A stretch of DNA of 64,000 nt from Synanceia verrucosa. Taxonomy: Eukaryota > Chordata > Actinopteri > Perciformes > Synanceiidae. Both the position numbers and the translations under genes were made by a program. How positions within the stretch are numbered: position 1 is the stretch's first letter; every line of letters starts with the position of its first letter. Positions 44,863-60,200 of this stretch are shown here, piece by piece. The DNA is taken from NCBI GenBank assembly GCA_029721515.1, contig CM056561.1, forward strand, positions 11,142,501 to 11,206,500, read 5' to 3'. The notes below the pieces were generated by a model. It saw only the letters and a list, made by a program, of their open reading frames with translations. It was not told where the DNA came from and did no database searches.

Positions 44863-47800
44863 ATGGGGGAAATGGCAAACAGCGCGGTGGAGTTTTACCC
44901 CAAAGGGGTGCGAGGCATGGCTGGAGGAGGCAGGGCAGATGGTAGCCATGCAGGGGGAGACTTTGGGGTCACAGTGACAGAGCTCACAGAGTTGATGGAG
45001 CTCAGAGGAACCGATGCCCTGCAGAAAATCCAGGACAGCTACGGAGACACGGAGGGCCTCTGCCAGAGACTACAGTCCAACACCACTGATGGTGAGTAGG
45101 CATGGAAGGATAAATAGTTGAAAATGTACAGAGGTGGATGGAAATGTGGATGGATAAATAAAGAAGGAGTAGGCGTGATGGTAGATGGATGAATGAATCA
45201 AGAGCACATTTATGAAAAGACTGATGGAAGGAATGGTTGGAAGGATACATGAATCCCGGATTGCGGGATGGATGGATTTGTAAAGTGGAAACCTCTGACA
45301 TTAATTGAAGGAAGGAATGGAAGGATAGATGACAATGTACTTTTGCGTGGAGTCAAACATTAACAGCACTGCTTGAGTAGTGTTGCTGCAAACTGCATCC
45401 AAATCATCTGTCTGATTCCTGTCATCATCATTTGGCTCAAACAAATGGAACATTACATGTCATCAGTTAATCAGTTAATAACTAGATTGCATTTGCATTT
45501 AACATGCAGACAAAATGACTTAATCACAAAAAATGATCACAAGAACATACATTTTATATTAATCATGCGTTATTACCAGGAAAGTCACAATTTCACCGCA
45601 GTGCACATAGATTGAAATGAAAATCCAGGCTGGGATGGATTCTTGGATGAATTGATTGGTGACTAAATATCTGATATCTGATAAATATCTGTGACTAAAT
45701 AAATATCCATTTAGAAAGAACATTTTGTCCAGACTAGAAGTGTTGTTAAGTGCCTCCATAGGGCTCTGAACCGAGCCGGTTGTGGCACACCACTATGGGG
45801 GAGAGCGTCTGTGTCACCTGCTGAGTAACACTTGCTCAGCCCGAGTGCACCCGGCGGTTCTTTTGCCTCAGGAGAGTCTAGGAGCTAGGAAAATGCGAGG
45901 AGAGCAGGCGGAAGCTGCAAAAGTGGACTTTGATTTAACGTTGTAGCAACTCAAATTCAGCTGGTGGCCAGTGGCAGTGACAAGTTGAACCAGCTCGTCT
46001 CCTTTCGTCTGCTGCCATTATGGGTTAACTCACTAACCCGCTGCTACCCCAGAGTTGCTACATCCACTAACTGAAGGTTTGTTTTTGTTTAATCTGTTGA
46101 TTATTTTTTAGTCTCAAATATCAATAATTGTCTCCCAAAATACAAGATGATGTCCTCAAATGTTGTTTGGTCCACAACTCAGTTACCTGATTACCTAATT
46201 ATTCACATTTAGAATCAGAGAAGTTTGGCTTTGACTCAAAGCTATCAATCAATTATCAAATTATATTGGAATTAATTGAATAGTTGATAATTGATCAATT
46301 AATTGCAGCTCTAGTTCCAACTTCCTCTTAGATGTGAGGAGGCAAAATGAGCAACATGAAGACACTGAAGACTGCTTGTTGACAATTTGTAGACCATTAA
46401 TTCAAAGATCAATTAATCTATAATGCAAATAATTATATACTAATCTATCTCTCTGTCACATATAAAAAAGAAGCTGGTATTATTATTCTAATCAAAGATT
46501 TGTAATGAACACCAGAGGGTACAATTTAGATTTCTGTGTGTTTAGTGTGTGTACATGCATGGCTGCACTTGTATGTTCTAATAGGGGTGTGGTACCACAC
46601 TACACCCACTCCTTCAACTAGTTTGTAACCTAGCAACACAATGGCAGAGACAAGTTGGCTGGGAAAGTCAGCAAGAGAGAAAGATGACTGAGGACTGTGG
46701 ATGGTGAATGGAGGAAGAAAAGTGTGCGAGTGTATGTGCTCAAGTGTAAGCAGAGATGTGTGTGTGTGAGGGAGAGAGATGGAGAAAAGGTGAGAGAGTT
46801 GGTGGGTGTTAAGTTACAGCAAGTCTGTGTTGAGTGTTGCTAATTTGATACTGTGAGCTGGTCAGGAATCAGTGCAGCAAGTCCCAGCAAACCCACCGTA
46901 TATACACACACTCATGTATCTGCAGTTGTTCCTACAAAGCACAGTTGGCAGTCAACAGACACAAACAACCGTTTCTGTCAATACACTTATAATACGCTTA
47001 TTTTGCATTGTGCTGACTTCAACAAATAAGGTGTTTCCCACCTTGTAGAAATCTAGCATCATGCCGAGCTGTGATGACCTCACTCATGACAAAAAACAGG
47101 AATGGAAACAAAATGGCAAATAATATGAAATTTTTATTATAATAAAGAATATAAACAGAGAAACATTGTTGGATATGAGATGTGTGAGTCAGTTACATTA
47201 GTAGTGTTCATGTGGATGTGTTTAGATATTATATTGTGAGGTGTTGTGAAGTAAAAAGTGTCACAAAAGGTTAGAAGTTGGAGTTGGACTATGTTTGCTT
47301 GTATAATTCTTAAACGCCACTGAAAAATCCCTCAACAGGCAATCAGAGTGACTAGAGGCAAGGATGTGGGACACACTTCAGTGACTATAAACGTTCACCA
47401 GGGGGCCAAACTGTCCGACAGCCCAAAGTTGGCTTGAAATCAGGCTTTTCTGACACCTTGAAACCATTGCAGAACTCGCACAAGAAATTTTCTGCTCCAG
47501 AGGGGTGTAGTATGAAACCAGCTTAGCGAGTCAGCGAGGCAAGTTGAGTCTGAAACCAGAGTTTTTGTTGTACAAACTTGTTAAGCCCAAAGTAGGTAAT
47601 GCCAATGAATGAAGCGTCAACCTTGGTCGTGGACAGTACAGTTTCAAAGCATATGGCCCCTTTGATAAGAACACGCATCAACCATGATGATGACAACATG
47701 GGTTAACAGAAAAAGTTCATTACCACCGTCGTGATCCCCATTATCTCTGATCAGGATTTTGTAAAGCCATCCTTGATGCATGAGCTGTAGTTCACCCCAT

Positions 47801-48177
47801 CAATCTGAGGCATTTGTCAGTACAACAAAAGCTGCTGCCTCCTCTCAGTATGATTACAATAAAACTGATTACAGAGGAGGAACATATATAGTACAGAAAT
47901 ACCACACCAACAAAAATGCACATTATTTTGCAACAGTACTTCGCAAATAGATATGACACACACTGGAGTAGACGTTATGATGCAGTTGATGCTGCGCATC
48001 GTCTGTAATACGATACACAGAGCAGAGTGGGGGTTAAACAACTATAGAATGGGATCTTTCTCTTTCTGTCTTTCACACACATATACAGATATGGATACAC
48101 TGCAGTATGAGACCATTATACCCACACTGAAGAGGAGGCGGAGAAATGATGAGAAGGAGAAAGAGGGAATGAGAGAA

Positions 48178-48213
<36 letters not shown>

Positions 48214-51200
48214 AAGGGGGGTTGTGAGGAGGGAAAGCTAGAACAGCTTGCCGCATTGTCAAGGACACATCAAGGAGAGATTGAGAGAGGGTGAAAAAGA
48301 GGAGGAGAGCCAAGAGAGAGGCTGTGGAAGAGGATGAAGAGAAAGGGAAGAACGAGTGGATGGGTGAGGGATGGACTAATGGAAGGAGGATACGACCCAC
48401 TACGATTACTCAGCATAAGGACTGTTTTCTTGCTCTCTCTCTCTGCCTCGCCTGGGCCTGAACCCTGTTGATTGTCATATAGCTACACGACTCTTCAGCA
48501 ACGCTGGGAGCTACATATGACTCTTCACAGCAGACACATTGGACCAGGATCTCTCCAAACACACACAGACAAAAAGATGCAAGCATAGTCACTGATCTTG
48601 GCCAACCACAGCATACAAATTGCCATTCCCTCTCTCTCTAACAGCCAATCAGAAAAAGCAAAAGGAACGCTCTGCTCCAAACCTAGCATGCTAGAGGTAT
48701 GACATCACCTGTTACTGGGCAGAAACCTGTTAAAGACAGGAGGCCCTGGACCTGATATCATGGTCACCATGGAAACTGAATTACTTTGGGGTGAGGTTGA
48801 AGGGGAGATGATGATGAGGATGGAGATGTTGCAGTGAGGCTAGAGATGAGAGAGACAGAGTTTGGAGGGAGGAAATAAAGTTGGCAGCCATAAATCACAC
48901 TGTGTCATTATGCATTTTAATCTATTTTACTGGATATAGAAAGTTTATCTAGAATGTTTTGGCTTTTTTGGGTTGTGCTGATCGTATATGTGTACTGGTG
49001 TCTTTATGTGTCCCAGTGACCTACAATCTCTTAACAGTGCTATATGGAATTTTATCTACACTTTTATGGATGCCGTGAAGCGAAACCTTCAAACATTTTT
49101 ATTTGAAATAAAATGAAAGTCACTTATTTACTTTTTTTAATACACAAAGATGTTTGCTAAGATCTTAGCCTTTCCCCCCACCCTTTTCTCCTTGTATCTT
49201 CCTCTCTTTCCCATCCTCATTACCTCCCAGGCCTCAGTGGGGACCCAGCAGACTTGGAACATCGGTGCCAGGTGTTCGGCCAAAACTTCATCCCCCCAAA
49301 GAAGCCCAAGACTTTTCTGGAACTTGTGTGGGAAGCCTTACAAGACGTCACGCTCATCATCTTGGAGGCTGCTGCCATCATCTCTCTCGGCCTCTCATTC
49401 TACCAGCCTCCTGGAAAAGAAAGTGAATGTGAGTGCATGGGCAGAGTGCGCGGGAGGATGGTCGGGAGGGTGTGAGAGGCAGCCGAGCAGTAAGGGCAGT
49501 AGAAGAGGAAAGATATAGGTAAATGACGAAGAAGATGGTATGGTACCGCCCTGTAGTTTACTTGTAACAGAGGAAAGTAGGAGAGAGACACGGGAGGCAC
49601 GTAACTCTTTGAGCGCCAAAGACATACATGTACATCTTTGAAAATACAACAGTTGAGTGGGATTTGTAGGTGGGACATAAAGAGGCGGTATGCGCCACAG
49701 AGATCAAATGGAGACGATTGCGATCAGAGAGCAAAACAGAATCTGGACAAAAAGTTGTGATTTTGGTGAAACTGGCCTCTACGTTCCTCCAGATAAAACA
49801 AGAATGGAATAAACAATTGTTTTTCCAATAGAGAATATCTTCCTTCATTTGCGCTGTTCTGTTTTTTCAGAGTCATAGCACAAAATATTCTGTGCATCAT
49901 GAAAGATGACTCAATATTGCCAAAAACGCTGGCACAAGGCACTTTGGTTTTTTTAAAAAAAGGGCTGGCACTCAATAAGTTAAGGGTGTAAGAGGAGAAA
50001 AAAAGAAGACAATTAGGAAAGTGAAAAGTTTTGGCATAGAACAAGGTGAGAGCTTCCCCTCTGCATAAGCTTGAACATCCCTATTGATTGGCAAGAATAG
50101 TGCTGTATGGCTTGGTCTGAGCAACTTTGTCTGATTCATATTTACAGAGCCAGGTTTGTGTATAAACACTGAATATTATAGCTATGATTTTCAATGCGTT
50201 CACAGAATGGACAGCTAGCAGACGAGCAGGAGATATTCACTAGAATTGCTGACTGCACCTTTAAGATTATTAGATTAAACTTCCATTTGTAAGAATTAAC
50301 TTTCATGGTGAGTATGACTCAGTAACATAGTTTAACGTAGTTAAAGTGCACGAGAGTCACTGAGATAGCACACTGTTTCGATGTCTGTTACACACAACAT
50401 ACAGTATGTCTAAAGTTTGCTGATATTAGTCACCATCTGGTACTGAAGGACTAAACCCCCTGTGTACTGAATTGGAAAATGAGCTTTGCTGTTAATGAAT
50501 TTCAATTTAATTTGCCAATAATGTAAAATAATAAAACACAACATAACAGTAGCACAAGTAAATAACAGTTATAAAGTTAACAAATGATTTTGTCATATCA
50601 TCAATTTAAAGGTAGCTAGGCTAAGTATAGCAGCAAGTGTATTGAACTGAGCAACAGTTTGTGTTATTGTGTTATTATTTTGAATTCAAGTTTTTTATTG
50701 AAGAAGAAGCATATATTGTTGCTTAAGTTATGTCATCTCACTTTAAAGTTCATTGGTAAGTAAAGTGTGGAAAGGTGTCCCTGCAGCAAACACAGACATA
50801 TGGCTAATTATTAAGCTTTGTTCTCCCCCTACTCTGCCTCTGGTATACTTACCCAAACCCTAACCAATCTCAGTCCTCATGCTTAAACTAAAACATCTCA
50901 ACTAATCAAGGCAACAAGTACGACCCAGAATAAGACATATCATGCCAGGATGAAGTAGGAAAATAATTGTCTGATGACGCTTCTCTTTGTTGCAGGGAGA
51001 GTCATTATTTTGTGTGACTGGGCATTTGTCTTTAAAATAACAAGGGATTCTGTCCAATGGGATATTTTTTAGACTTTTGGAGTTTAGGAATAATGGGCGT
51101 TTGGAACGATGGGCAGTCCCCTGTGGGGAAAAGACTGAGGGAGATGGGAAACTCGAGCATACTAATACAATAGAAAAAGGTGAAGAAATAAGCTGAATGG

Positions 51201-54200
51201 ATGGCCACATTGCTGCCATTAGCTCTCTGTGTGTTTATCATAGTAAGAGGTCATGATAGAGAGGAAGTGGCCACAGTGAGCAGAAAGACACTTTGGCTCT
51301 GTCTGAAACCTCATAGTGCATCTGAGATAAGAGCAGCACATCAGCATTTGTCATGTACAGTACTGTGTTGTCATCATGAACGTGAATGGTCATAAATGAT
51401 ATGATGACACACTAAACTGAACACTATCAAGTCAAAGGGCAGCTAGCCAGCAGTCTTAAACTACATTGTTTGTTTTAGCTCATGCCTAAATGTCAACAGA
51501 AAGAATCACAAGGTTTTCATATCTGTCATCTGTCAGTTTTGATTGTGGATGACCCACTTTGGGAGCACATGGAGCACTCCTTTTCCTGTCCATCTTAAAT
51601 TTGATAACTTGAACTGTAGTGAACCTACCCAAACTATCTATACCACCAACTAGCTGGTACTTCAGGTTGGTTAAATATAATTTGATTCAATTGTGATATC
51701 ATGTCTGAGGCTGTATACTTCACAAAATATCTAACCAGCCTTTTCCTTTTCTCCGTACATCTCTGTCAAGCATGTGGGAATGTGTCAGGGTCTGCAGAAG
51801 ATGAAGGTGAGGGTGACACCGGCTGGATTGAAGGTGCGGCCATCCTGCTGTCTGTTGTGTGTGTCGTCTTGGTGACAGCATTCAATGATTGGTCCAAAGA
51901 GAAGCAATTTCGTGGTCTGCAGAGTCGGATTGAACAAGAACAGAAGTTCACTGTCGTGCGTAAAGGAAATGTCATCCAGATCCCTGTGGCTGACATGGCG
52001 GTGGGGGACGTGGCTCAGGTCAAATATGGTAAGGAGGCTGTCACGAACACTTAATGTATAAAAGCAGCAACTTGCAAATATTTGCACTATTTTCAGATTT
52101 AATTATTGGTTTAACACTTAGAAATGACAAAATAAAATAAAAATAAAAATCACAACACAAGAAGAAAAAAATATAATAATATTTTAATTATTAAAATGAT
52201 TATTATTTAATTTTTCTGACCAGAAGTGAAAAAAACTCTTAACATTTCAAATCTTAACATTTGAAACTGCTAACACTGATAATCATGAATGGTTTGCTCT
52301 TTTGTTATTGACTAAAATGGGAAAACAGAGATTAGCTTGCAGCTAACTCACACAGGTGCACTTGCACTTGGTGTGCAAGTGCAGTGCAAGTGCACTGTGG
52401 TGTGTACTAAAAGAGCACATAAATATTGCTAAGCAAAAAGAACAAACTACAAGGTGAATCAAACACGGATTTGTGCACGTCTGGTTTCAGGGGACCTGCT
52501 GCCAGCTGATGGTATCTTGATCCAAGGCAACGATCTGAAGATAGATGAGAGCTCTCTAACAGGAGAGTCTGACCATGTACGCAAGTCTGTGGATAAGGAC
52601 CCTATGCTGCTCTCAGGTTTGTTTTCACACACTCCACCACCCTGGTACTACTTCATATGCTTACCATGCTGTATGTATGTGCTATTACTTCTGTGTATAC
52701 ACCCGCTTCTGTGAAGACAATAACTGAAGACCTGGCAATGCAATAAAGCTTTGTTTTTGTCAGGGCTGTGTCAGAGACGTTTAACTTTTTGTACTGTCTT
52801 GATCTGTATTGAATGGAATAAAATAATAATATTCCATGATTAAGTGATATATTGCTCAGATAGAAGACACCCATGGAGTATGGGAGGAGAGGGCCAGCAA
52901 TTATTGACAGGTATTCAATTTTTAAAAAAATAACTCTTTATAGGGAGATTCTTGAAGAAACACAAGTGAAACAGAACTGCTATGCATCAGCTGAGTCGTC
53001 ATTTTCCAAGCAATAGTTTTAATATTTTTATTGAATGACGAACCCTCCAACCATCACATACAGAACAATCATGAGCTTTAGGTAGTTTCCAGGGTGGCTG
53101 GGCTCAGCCTTTAGAGACAGGGTAAGGAGCTCAGACACCTACAGGGAACTTGGAGTAGAGGAGATGCTCCATCATGTCAAAAGGAGTCAGTTTAGGTGGC
53201 TCAGCAAATCTGATCAGGATGCTTCCTGGGTTTGTCTAGAAGTTTTCAAGGCACAATCAACTGGAAGAAGGTCCCGGGAACTAAATCCCTCAGCTGATAT
53301 TTTTGGTTTGCTTTCAATGCTCTCATTTTCCACTCACAGCAACTGGCTGTTTTCAGTGAAAAAACCTGAGTTGTGCCAAACAAAGTTTGTGACCAACTGG
53401 TAAACTGCATTGCATCTAAAGCAGTAATCTTTTTGGATGTTAAGGAACGCATGTGATGGAGGGCTCGGGCAGGATGTTGGTGACAGCTGTAGGTGTCAAC
53501 TCGCAGACAGGCATCATCTTCACCCTGCTGGGTGCTGGAGAGATAGAGGAAGATGGAAAGGAGAAGAAAGGTAAGTGAAGGAGCGGAACCAGTAGAGACA
53601 CAAAATACAGAGATGTTTTGGACTGTAAGATAGAGATATTTTGTCATATAGCCAGATGAAAAGAATTAATATTTAATGATACATCAGATGCACAAATATT
53701 TTTTCCTTGAAATTTCAATGAAACTTGTAAACAAGGAAGTACATTTTCACCATCTCCATGGATGAATACCTTAAACTGCTCTTGGATCAGTTAACAGGTA
53801 GTCACACATATGAACGAATTACTGAATGGACATATCAGGCACAGGCCCGGGTGCACCTGAACTGGACGCAGAACTTCTGTTTGAAATGATTGTCAATATC
53901 AGAAACCTACAAAGAGATGTGAAATGACAACAAAGAGACACAAAAAGACCACAACAACCACCAAGAGACCAAATTTACCATAAAGAATGTCCAAAACGAT
54001 GCAAAATGATTACTCAAAGATGCAAAAAGGCCACAAAGAAAAGCAAAACATCCATTGTCTGATAATGCTCACACATCTCAGGGTGTGTGTGTGTGTGTGT
54101 GGGTGTGTGTGTGTGGAGCCAGTTGGGTTCCTAACTGATTTCAGATAAGAGCTTCAACAGGAAACACACCAGTTTAACCTCATCGATAATTTAGCCCACA

Positions 54201-57200
54201 TCCTCTCCATCCCTCTTGTCGTCATGCCTCCCTTCTCTGCCGATTCTTTTTTCACTATTTCTCTCACTTGGTCTCTTGTTTACCCCACCGCTGTGCCCTC
54301 TTTCACTTTCCTATCTTTCCCTTTGCTCTCCCCTGTTTTCCCTTCCCTCCCTTAATCTGAGAGAGAGAGGCTGCAGATTGAATCAATTATTGAAAGAGCA
54401 GGGGAGAGCGAGGGAGCCAGTGAGATTCAGGGAAGAGTGTTGGTTGGTCAATGCATGAAGCATTAGTCTATGCTCAAATTTGTTTTGGAAGGGCCCTGCA
54501 GTCAGAGAAGAACTGGAGACAACAACAGAGGCTACACATACTTTTAGAAGCACTTAAGGTTAATATCATTACCAGTGCACTCATCCATGCCTCCACCACT
54601 GCAGTCCTCACTTATGCACGGGAATGCGTGTGGTATTGTTGGCATCTTGAAAAGGAGAAAAAAAAACATCTGAAGCATCTCGAATACAGAAATGGACAGC
54701 AATAAATTAAGTGATTCTTCTTTTATGAAAGTAAAATACTGTCATTGCTTGTTTTCCAAAGTGTTAATTGCACACTGGGATGTCTTGCACTCATTGCCAC
54801 TGTGGGCTGGATCATTCAGACAGTCATTTACTGGAGCTAATACATTATTCATAAGACTTCTACTGCCATAACATGTTAGTTTTATCCTTTTGCAATGTGA
54901 GTTTGCTGTGGCGCTATACACTGCTCTCTTTGAGTTATCTCTTGTTTGAGGTTGGGGTTATTTTCAGTTCACTTTTGTCATTCTATACAGTCACGGGTAT
55001 ACATTTTTTTTATTCTTCCCTCTTTGCTCTCTTTTGTTTTCCCTTCTTGCCAAATCCTCTCACGTGCCCCAAAACCTTCTTTCCTCACACATTTCCCAAA
55101 CAGAGGACAATACTCAGTTGCCCATCTCTACAGATGCCAGTTTCAGCACAGTCACCAATGGTATGTGAGCACAAAGTTGTCTGCCTGCCCCGATCCTTTC
55201 CTCAGCCAGTGAATGGACCCCAGCACACAGTGCAGTGAAAGTGACCTATGATGGACTCATACATATGAACATGTCTCTCAGTCTCTTGACCCACTGTATG
55301 AAGTTATGTGTACCTTTATTATTCTTCCCTTTAGTATTGTTTCTTTGTGGTTTTCTGTTTCTGGAAATATGTTTTTGGCTGTCCTAAGATCAAAAACTGT
55401 TTGTGACCATGAATATGCACACAGGTGAAGACCTCTCTCTCTCATATGTTTGTCTTTCTATTCCCTTATCTTTATGTGTACCTTTGTCTAAATCACCCTC
55501 CGTTTCTCTCAGGAAAACAACCTGATGGAGCTGTGGAGAACAATCAAAACAAAGGTAAAAAATAAAAAAAAATAAAATGTGCATACACGTGTTGGTTTGG
55601 TTGTGGAATGAGTTTACTCCATCTGCATGTACAGTACTGAAGGGAGTTTGTGTGTGTGTGCTTGTGTGTGTGTGTGTGTGTGTGTGTGTTTCAGCCAAGA
55701 AGCAGGATGGGGGTGTTGCCATGGAGATGCAACCCCTGAAAAGTGCAGAGGGAGGGGAGGTGGAAGACAGGGAGAAGAAGAAGACCAATGTCCCAAAGAA
55801 AGAAAAGAGCGTGTTGCAGGGAAAGCTCACCAAACTTGCAGTTCAAATTGGAAAAGCAGGTAAAGAACTGTCTGTTTCTCCCTCCTTTAGTAGTCGTTGG
55901 GGAACTTTTGACACTAAGAATTAGCACATTACTATAAGTAGATTCTTCAGCTGTCCGTACTACACAGCCTTTGGGGCAATGACGTAGAGCAAGATTCCTT
56001 CTGACCAATGAATAGTGGGAGTTATGTGAAACTTTGCACATAGGGTGTGAAGATTCATTTTGAGAATGATGTTTTATTAATGCTCAATAACAGACATGTA
56101 AAAAGAAATGTGATACCACAGGTAAAGGAGTGAAGTGAGCGATGAAGCACTCTGTGGTTCTTCGTTCACCAGACATGCTTTACTCCTAACCACGGATCAA
56201 AACATGGATGTTGATTGAAGTCTGAGTGACACACTTTGAATCTCCCTGCAGGTTTGGTGATGTCGGCCATCACCGTCATCATTCTGGTGCTGTACTTTGT
56301 CATCAACACATTTGTCGTTGAAGGTCTGTGTCACTTCCTGGCACATTTTAACCATGTCAATATTTTGTCGTATTGTTAAATACTTAGCATTCTGCTGAGT
56401 AGGGCTCACTTTGATATGTGTTGCAGGTCACTCATGGTTGCCAGAATGCACTCCGGTCTACATCCAGTATTTTGTCAAGTTCTTCATCATTGGAGTCACT
56501 GTGCTGGTGGTGGCAGTCCCAGAAGGCTTACCTCTCGCTGTCACCATCTCTCTTGCTTATTCTGTCAAGGTAGATCCACCCAACCAGTTTACTGAATGTT
56601 TAGCAAGTGGAAATGTGTAAGGAAAAGCTGCAAACTGATTTTCAGGTAAACAACAACGATAAAAATAAAGGAACAGTTCAATACATTTATCTAGCACATT
56701 TTTGTGTGAAACAGGACTTTCACCATTGTTCATGTTGCATGTGAAACTAAAAGTAACATAGACTAATTGAAAGGAAAGGACACTAAGCATTTCATGAGTG
56801 TATCTTGCCATCATGTCCAAAAGTATTGTAAGAGGGGTACAACATGTCTCGACATCAATTTCTCACACATGTCTGACAAAGGGGCGGCACGGTGGTACAG
56901 TGGTTAGCACTGTCGCCTCACAGCAAGAAGGTACCGGGTTCGAGTCCCAGGCCCGGCGCCTTTCTGTGTGGAGTTTGCATGTTCTCCCCATGTCTGCGTG
57001 GGTTCTCTCCAGGTACTCCGGCTTCCTCCCACCATCCAAAAACATGCATGGGGATTAGGTTAATTGGCTAATTTAAAAATTGACCGTAGGTATGAATGTG
57101 AGTGTGAGTGGTTGTCTGTTTCTATGTGCTCTGCGATGAGGTGGCGACTTGTCCAGGGTGTACCCTGCCTTCCGCCGTAAGACAGCTGGGATAGGCTCCA

Positions 57201-60200
57201 GCCCCCCCGTGACCCTATGAGGATAAGTGGTAGATAATGGATGGATGGATGGATGAATCATTTTGGACTTTCGTCAATCAATCCATCATCATCCATTCCT
57301 GTCCCACTCCTCACTCATCCCTCCACTCTCCATCTCATTTGTAGAAAATGATGAAGGACAACAACCTTGTACGCCACCTGGATGCATGTGAGACCATGGG
57401 TAACGCCACGGCCATCTGCTCCGACAAGACCGGCACCCTCACCACCAACCGCATGACTGTGGTGCAGACTCACATAGGTGAGTAAAAATCAGAAATAATA
57501 AAGAAATACAATTGACCAAACATGTCTTTATTAATTACATGCACTTCCTGTGGTTCTCTATTATGAAAACTACTGAGATTGCTTCGATGATTCAGAAATC
57601 ATTTTTGATTAGATCAGTAGTTCCCAACATGGGTGCTCCTGTGGCTTCGTAGTGCTCCTTAAAATAGGGAAGGGATGCTGCAAGTCAATTATCAGTTATC
57701 AGTTATAAATCAGTTAATTTGTTTATTTTATGACCTGTCTATAAGTTTCGCCACAAAAAAAATTGCAGCAACATACATTGCAGTACTTTTATGAATTATT
57801 ATTTTAGGTACAGCCCAAATGATTGATGAAACAACACAGACTCATTCAGTCAAACAATAGGCTTGGCTTTTTTAAAATAAAGTATGTCTTGGTTATTGTC
57901 AAATTTTGAAATTTGATTGTTGTTACTTTTAATAACAAAAGTAGTACTTTTAAATACTGGTAACATATTATTACCAGTATTATTACTACTTTTCATCAGT
58001 GACATTTCAGTCTAATTTTGATCCTCCACAGCATTTTAAGCCAGAGCTGGTGCCATCTTTGTTGTGTGCAAGGGCCACTGTGCTTTAAAAAAATGAGAAA
58101 CATTGGATCAGTTGCAAAGCCAGTGTTTTTTCTCAATCGAATGTGAAATTTTACCTGACATACTTAAGCAGTGGGTGAGCATTTTATGTGTACATGATAG
58201 ATTTTGTTCAAACAGATACTTTTCATGGGATAATAACTCTATAGATCTAAAACATCTACTATTGCCTATATCATTCCTCAAAGATCTTTTCTCAGCCCAG
58301 TTATATTTGTTCCTTGTAGTTGCTCTCCCTGGTAAAAGCCCACATGGCCCAGATGACATCATCAGGGTTATTTTCTCTGACTTGTCAAAGGTCTTCCTGA
58401 CTCACAGAAGACATTATACAACTGTTTTCACAGTCTCACTAGTACTAACCATGAGTCGTGATGAGTGAACTAAACTGAACTTAATGTTTAAAATCAGTGA
58501 AGTGCACCTTTAAAATGCTGTCACCAATGTACTGCAAAACTCAACATATATCCCGGGACCTTTTTCATGGCTTATATATATCCCGAAAACTCATCACAGA
58601 AACCAATGAAACTATACGTCATTGATGTAACAGAAAAACTGTTTATGTATTATTGCTAGTTATCTCCATTTTCTGCTCACAGATGGAAGAGTAAATATGC
58701 AGAAATGTGTCCAGAAATACTGATCATCATCATCATCATCAATATTCCAGGATATTTAATATTAACTAAATTATGACAGAAAACCAAACACTGGATACAG
58801 TAGAGACACATGTAGGCTGAATGCACAGAGATTATGATTTATATGTTTTCATTAAAGTTAGATGTTTTCCAGGCGACGTGCACCACCGTGTGATCCCGGA
58901 CCCTGGGCAGATCAATCCCCGGACACTGGATCTATTAGTCAATGCTATCGCTATCAACAGCGCCTATACCTCTAAGATCTTGGTGAGTCATACCCAGACA
59001 GAGATACCGCTCTGCAGGCTTTACCTCATTGGTCATGCTGCATTTCTTTTAATGTACTCCTTTCTCTTGCCTCATCCATCGCTCATCTTCTTCTCTGTCT
59101 CCCCTTCCTAACTTCTCTCATCAGCCTCCTGATGTTGAGGGGGGTCTGGCTAAGCAGGTGGGCAACAAGACAGAGTGTGGCCTGTTGGGATTTGTATTGG
59201 ACCTGCAGCAGGACTATGTTCCTGTCAGAGAGCAGATCCCTGAGGAGAGACTGTATAAGGTAGGGAACCATGCACCACCTCCACCTTCACTGTAGCTTTC
59301 ATGCTTTCATAATGTTTTCTGGTTTTCAGTACATTTGTTCATTCTTGTGAATGCAATAGCAATAACACCCATAGATAATTTATACAACTTTGACACAAAT
59401 GTCCAACTGGACTCAAGTATGAACCAATCTGATTTTGATGCTCAAAGGTTGCTGTCATTTCATAAATCAATTTTTGCCATAACTCAATAATTTATATTAT
59501 GACATGATATGATATACTAATTGATGATATACGATTGCCTGATGACATTTTGGACAGACATGAATGTAAACTGAAACTATGGTAAATATACTGATTTGAT
59601 ATACAGTATGTAAGAAATAAACGAATAAATAAACAAAATGCAATAGTAAAATAGTAGAAACATAAAACCTTACATATTTTGGTAATGTGCTTTATCATAG
59701 TCAAGGGAGTGATCCTCACTCACTAAATACAGCACATCCCATGATGATGACTGGCTAATCAGCCTTCATACTCCCTAAAGCTGCGCTCTTGGAACTGCTG
59801 AAGGATCCAGTATTGGAAAGGAGACTCCACCATGTTCACTACATCTGTAACCTCCAGCCACTGTGCAGTTTTTCATTTGTTACTGAGGCCAAGGCTGTGG
59901 CTGATAGATGAGATATTTTTAATTTCCAAAATTATGCCGTCTTTCTCTGTTACGATTCTCTATGTGTTCTTAGTTATAGCCACTGTTCTTGTTCTGAAAT
60001 GAACCAAAGGATAAATTAGTATACCTATATTATGCTAAAACTAGGCAGTATAGTTGAAGTTTACTTTTTATATGCTATATTTTACATACTTAAGAATAGT
60101 ATAGTGAAGTATACTTGGCTTATTCCAAAAAGTATAAAGAAAAGTCTAAGACAAAGTACATTGATACAAACACACAATTTTAATACTAAAGCTTATTCTT

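Noticed and set aside
48116..48400. Minus-strand 94-codon ORF rich in Ser/Thr/His
   Set aside because: It is the antisense of purine-rich and GT microsatellite sequence in atp2b3 intron 2.
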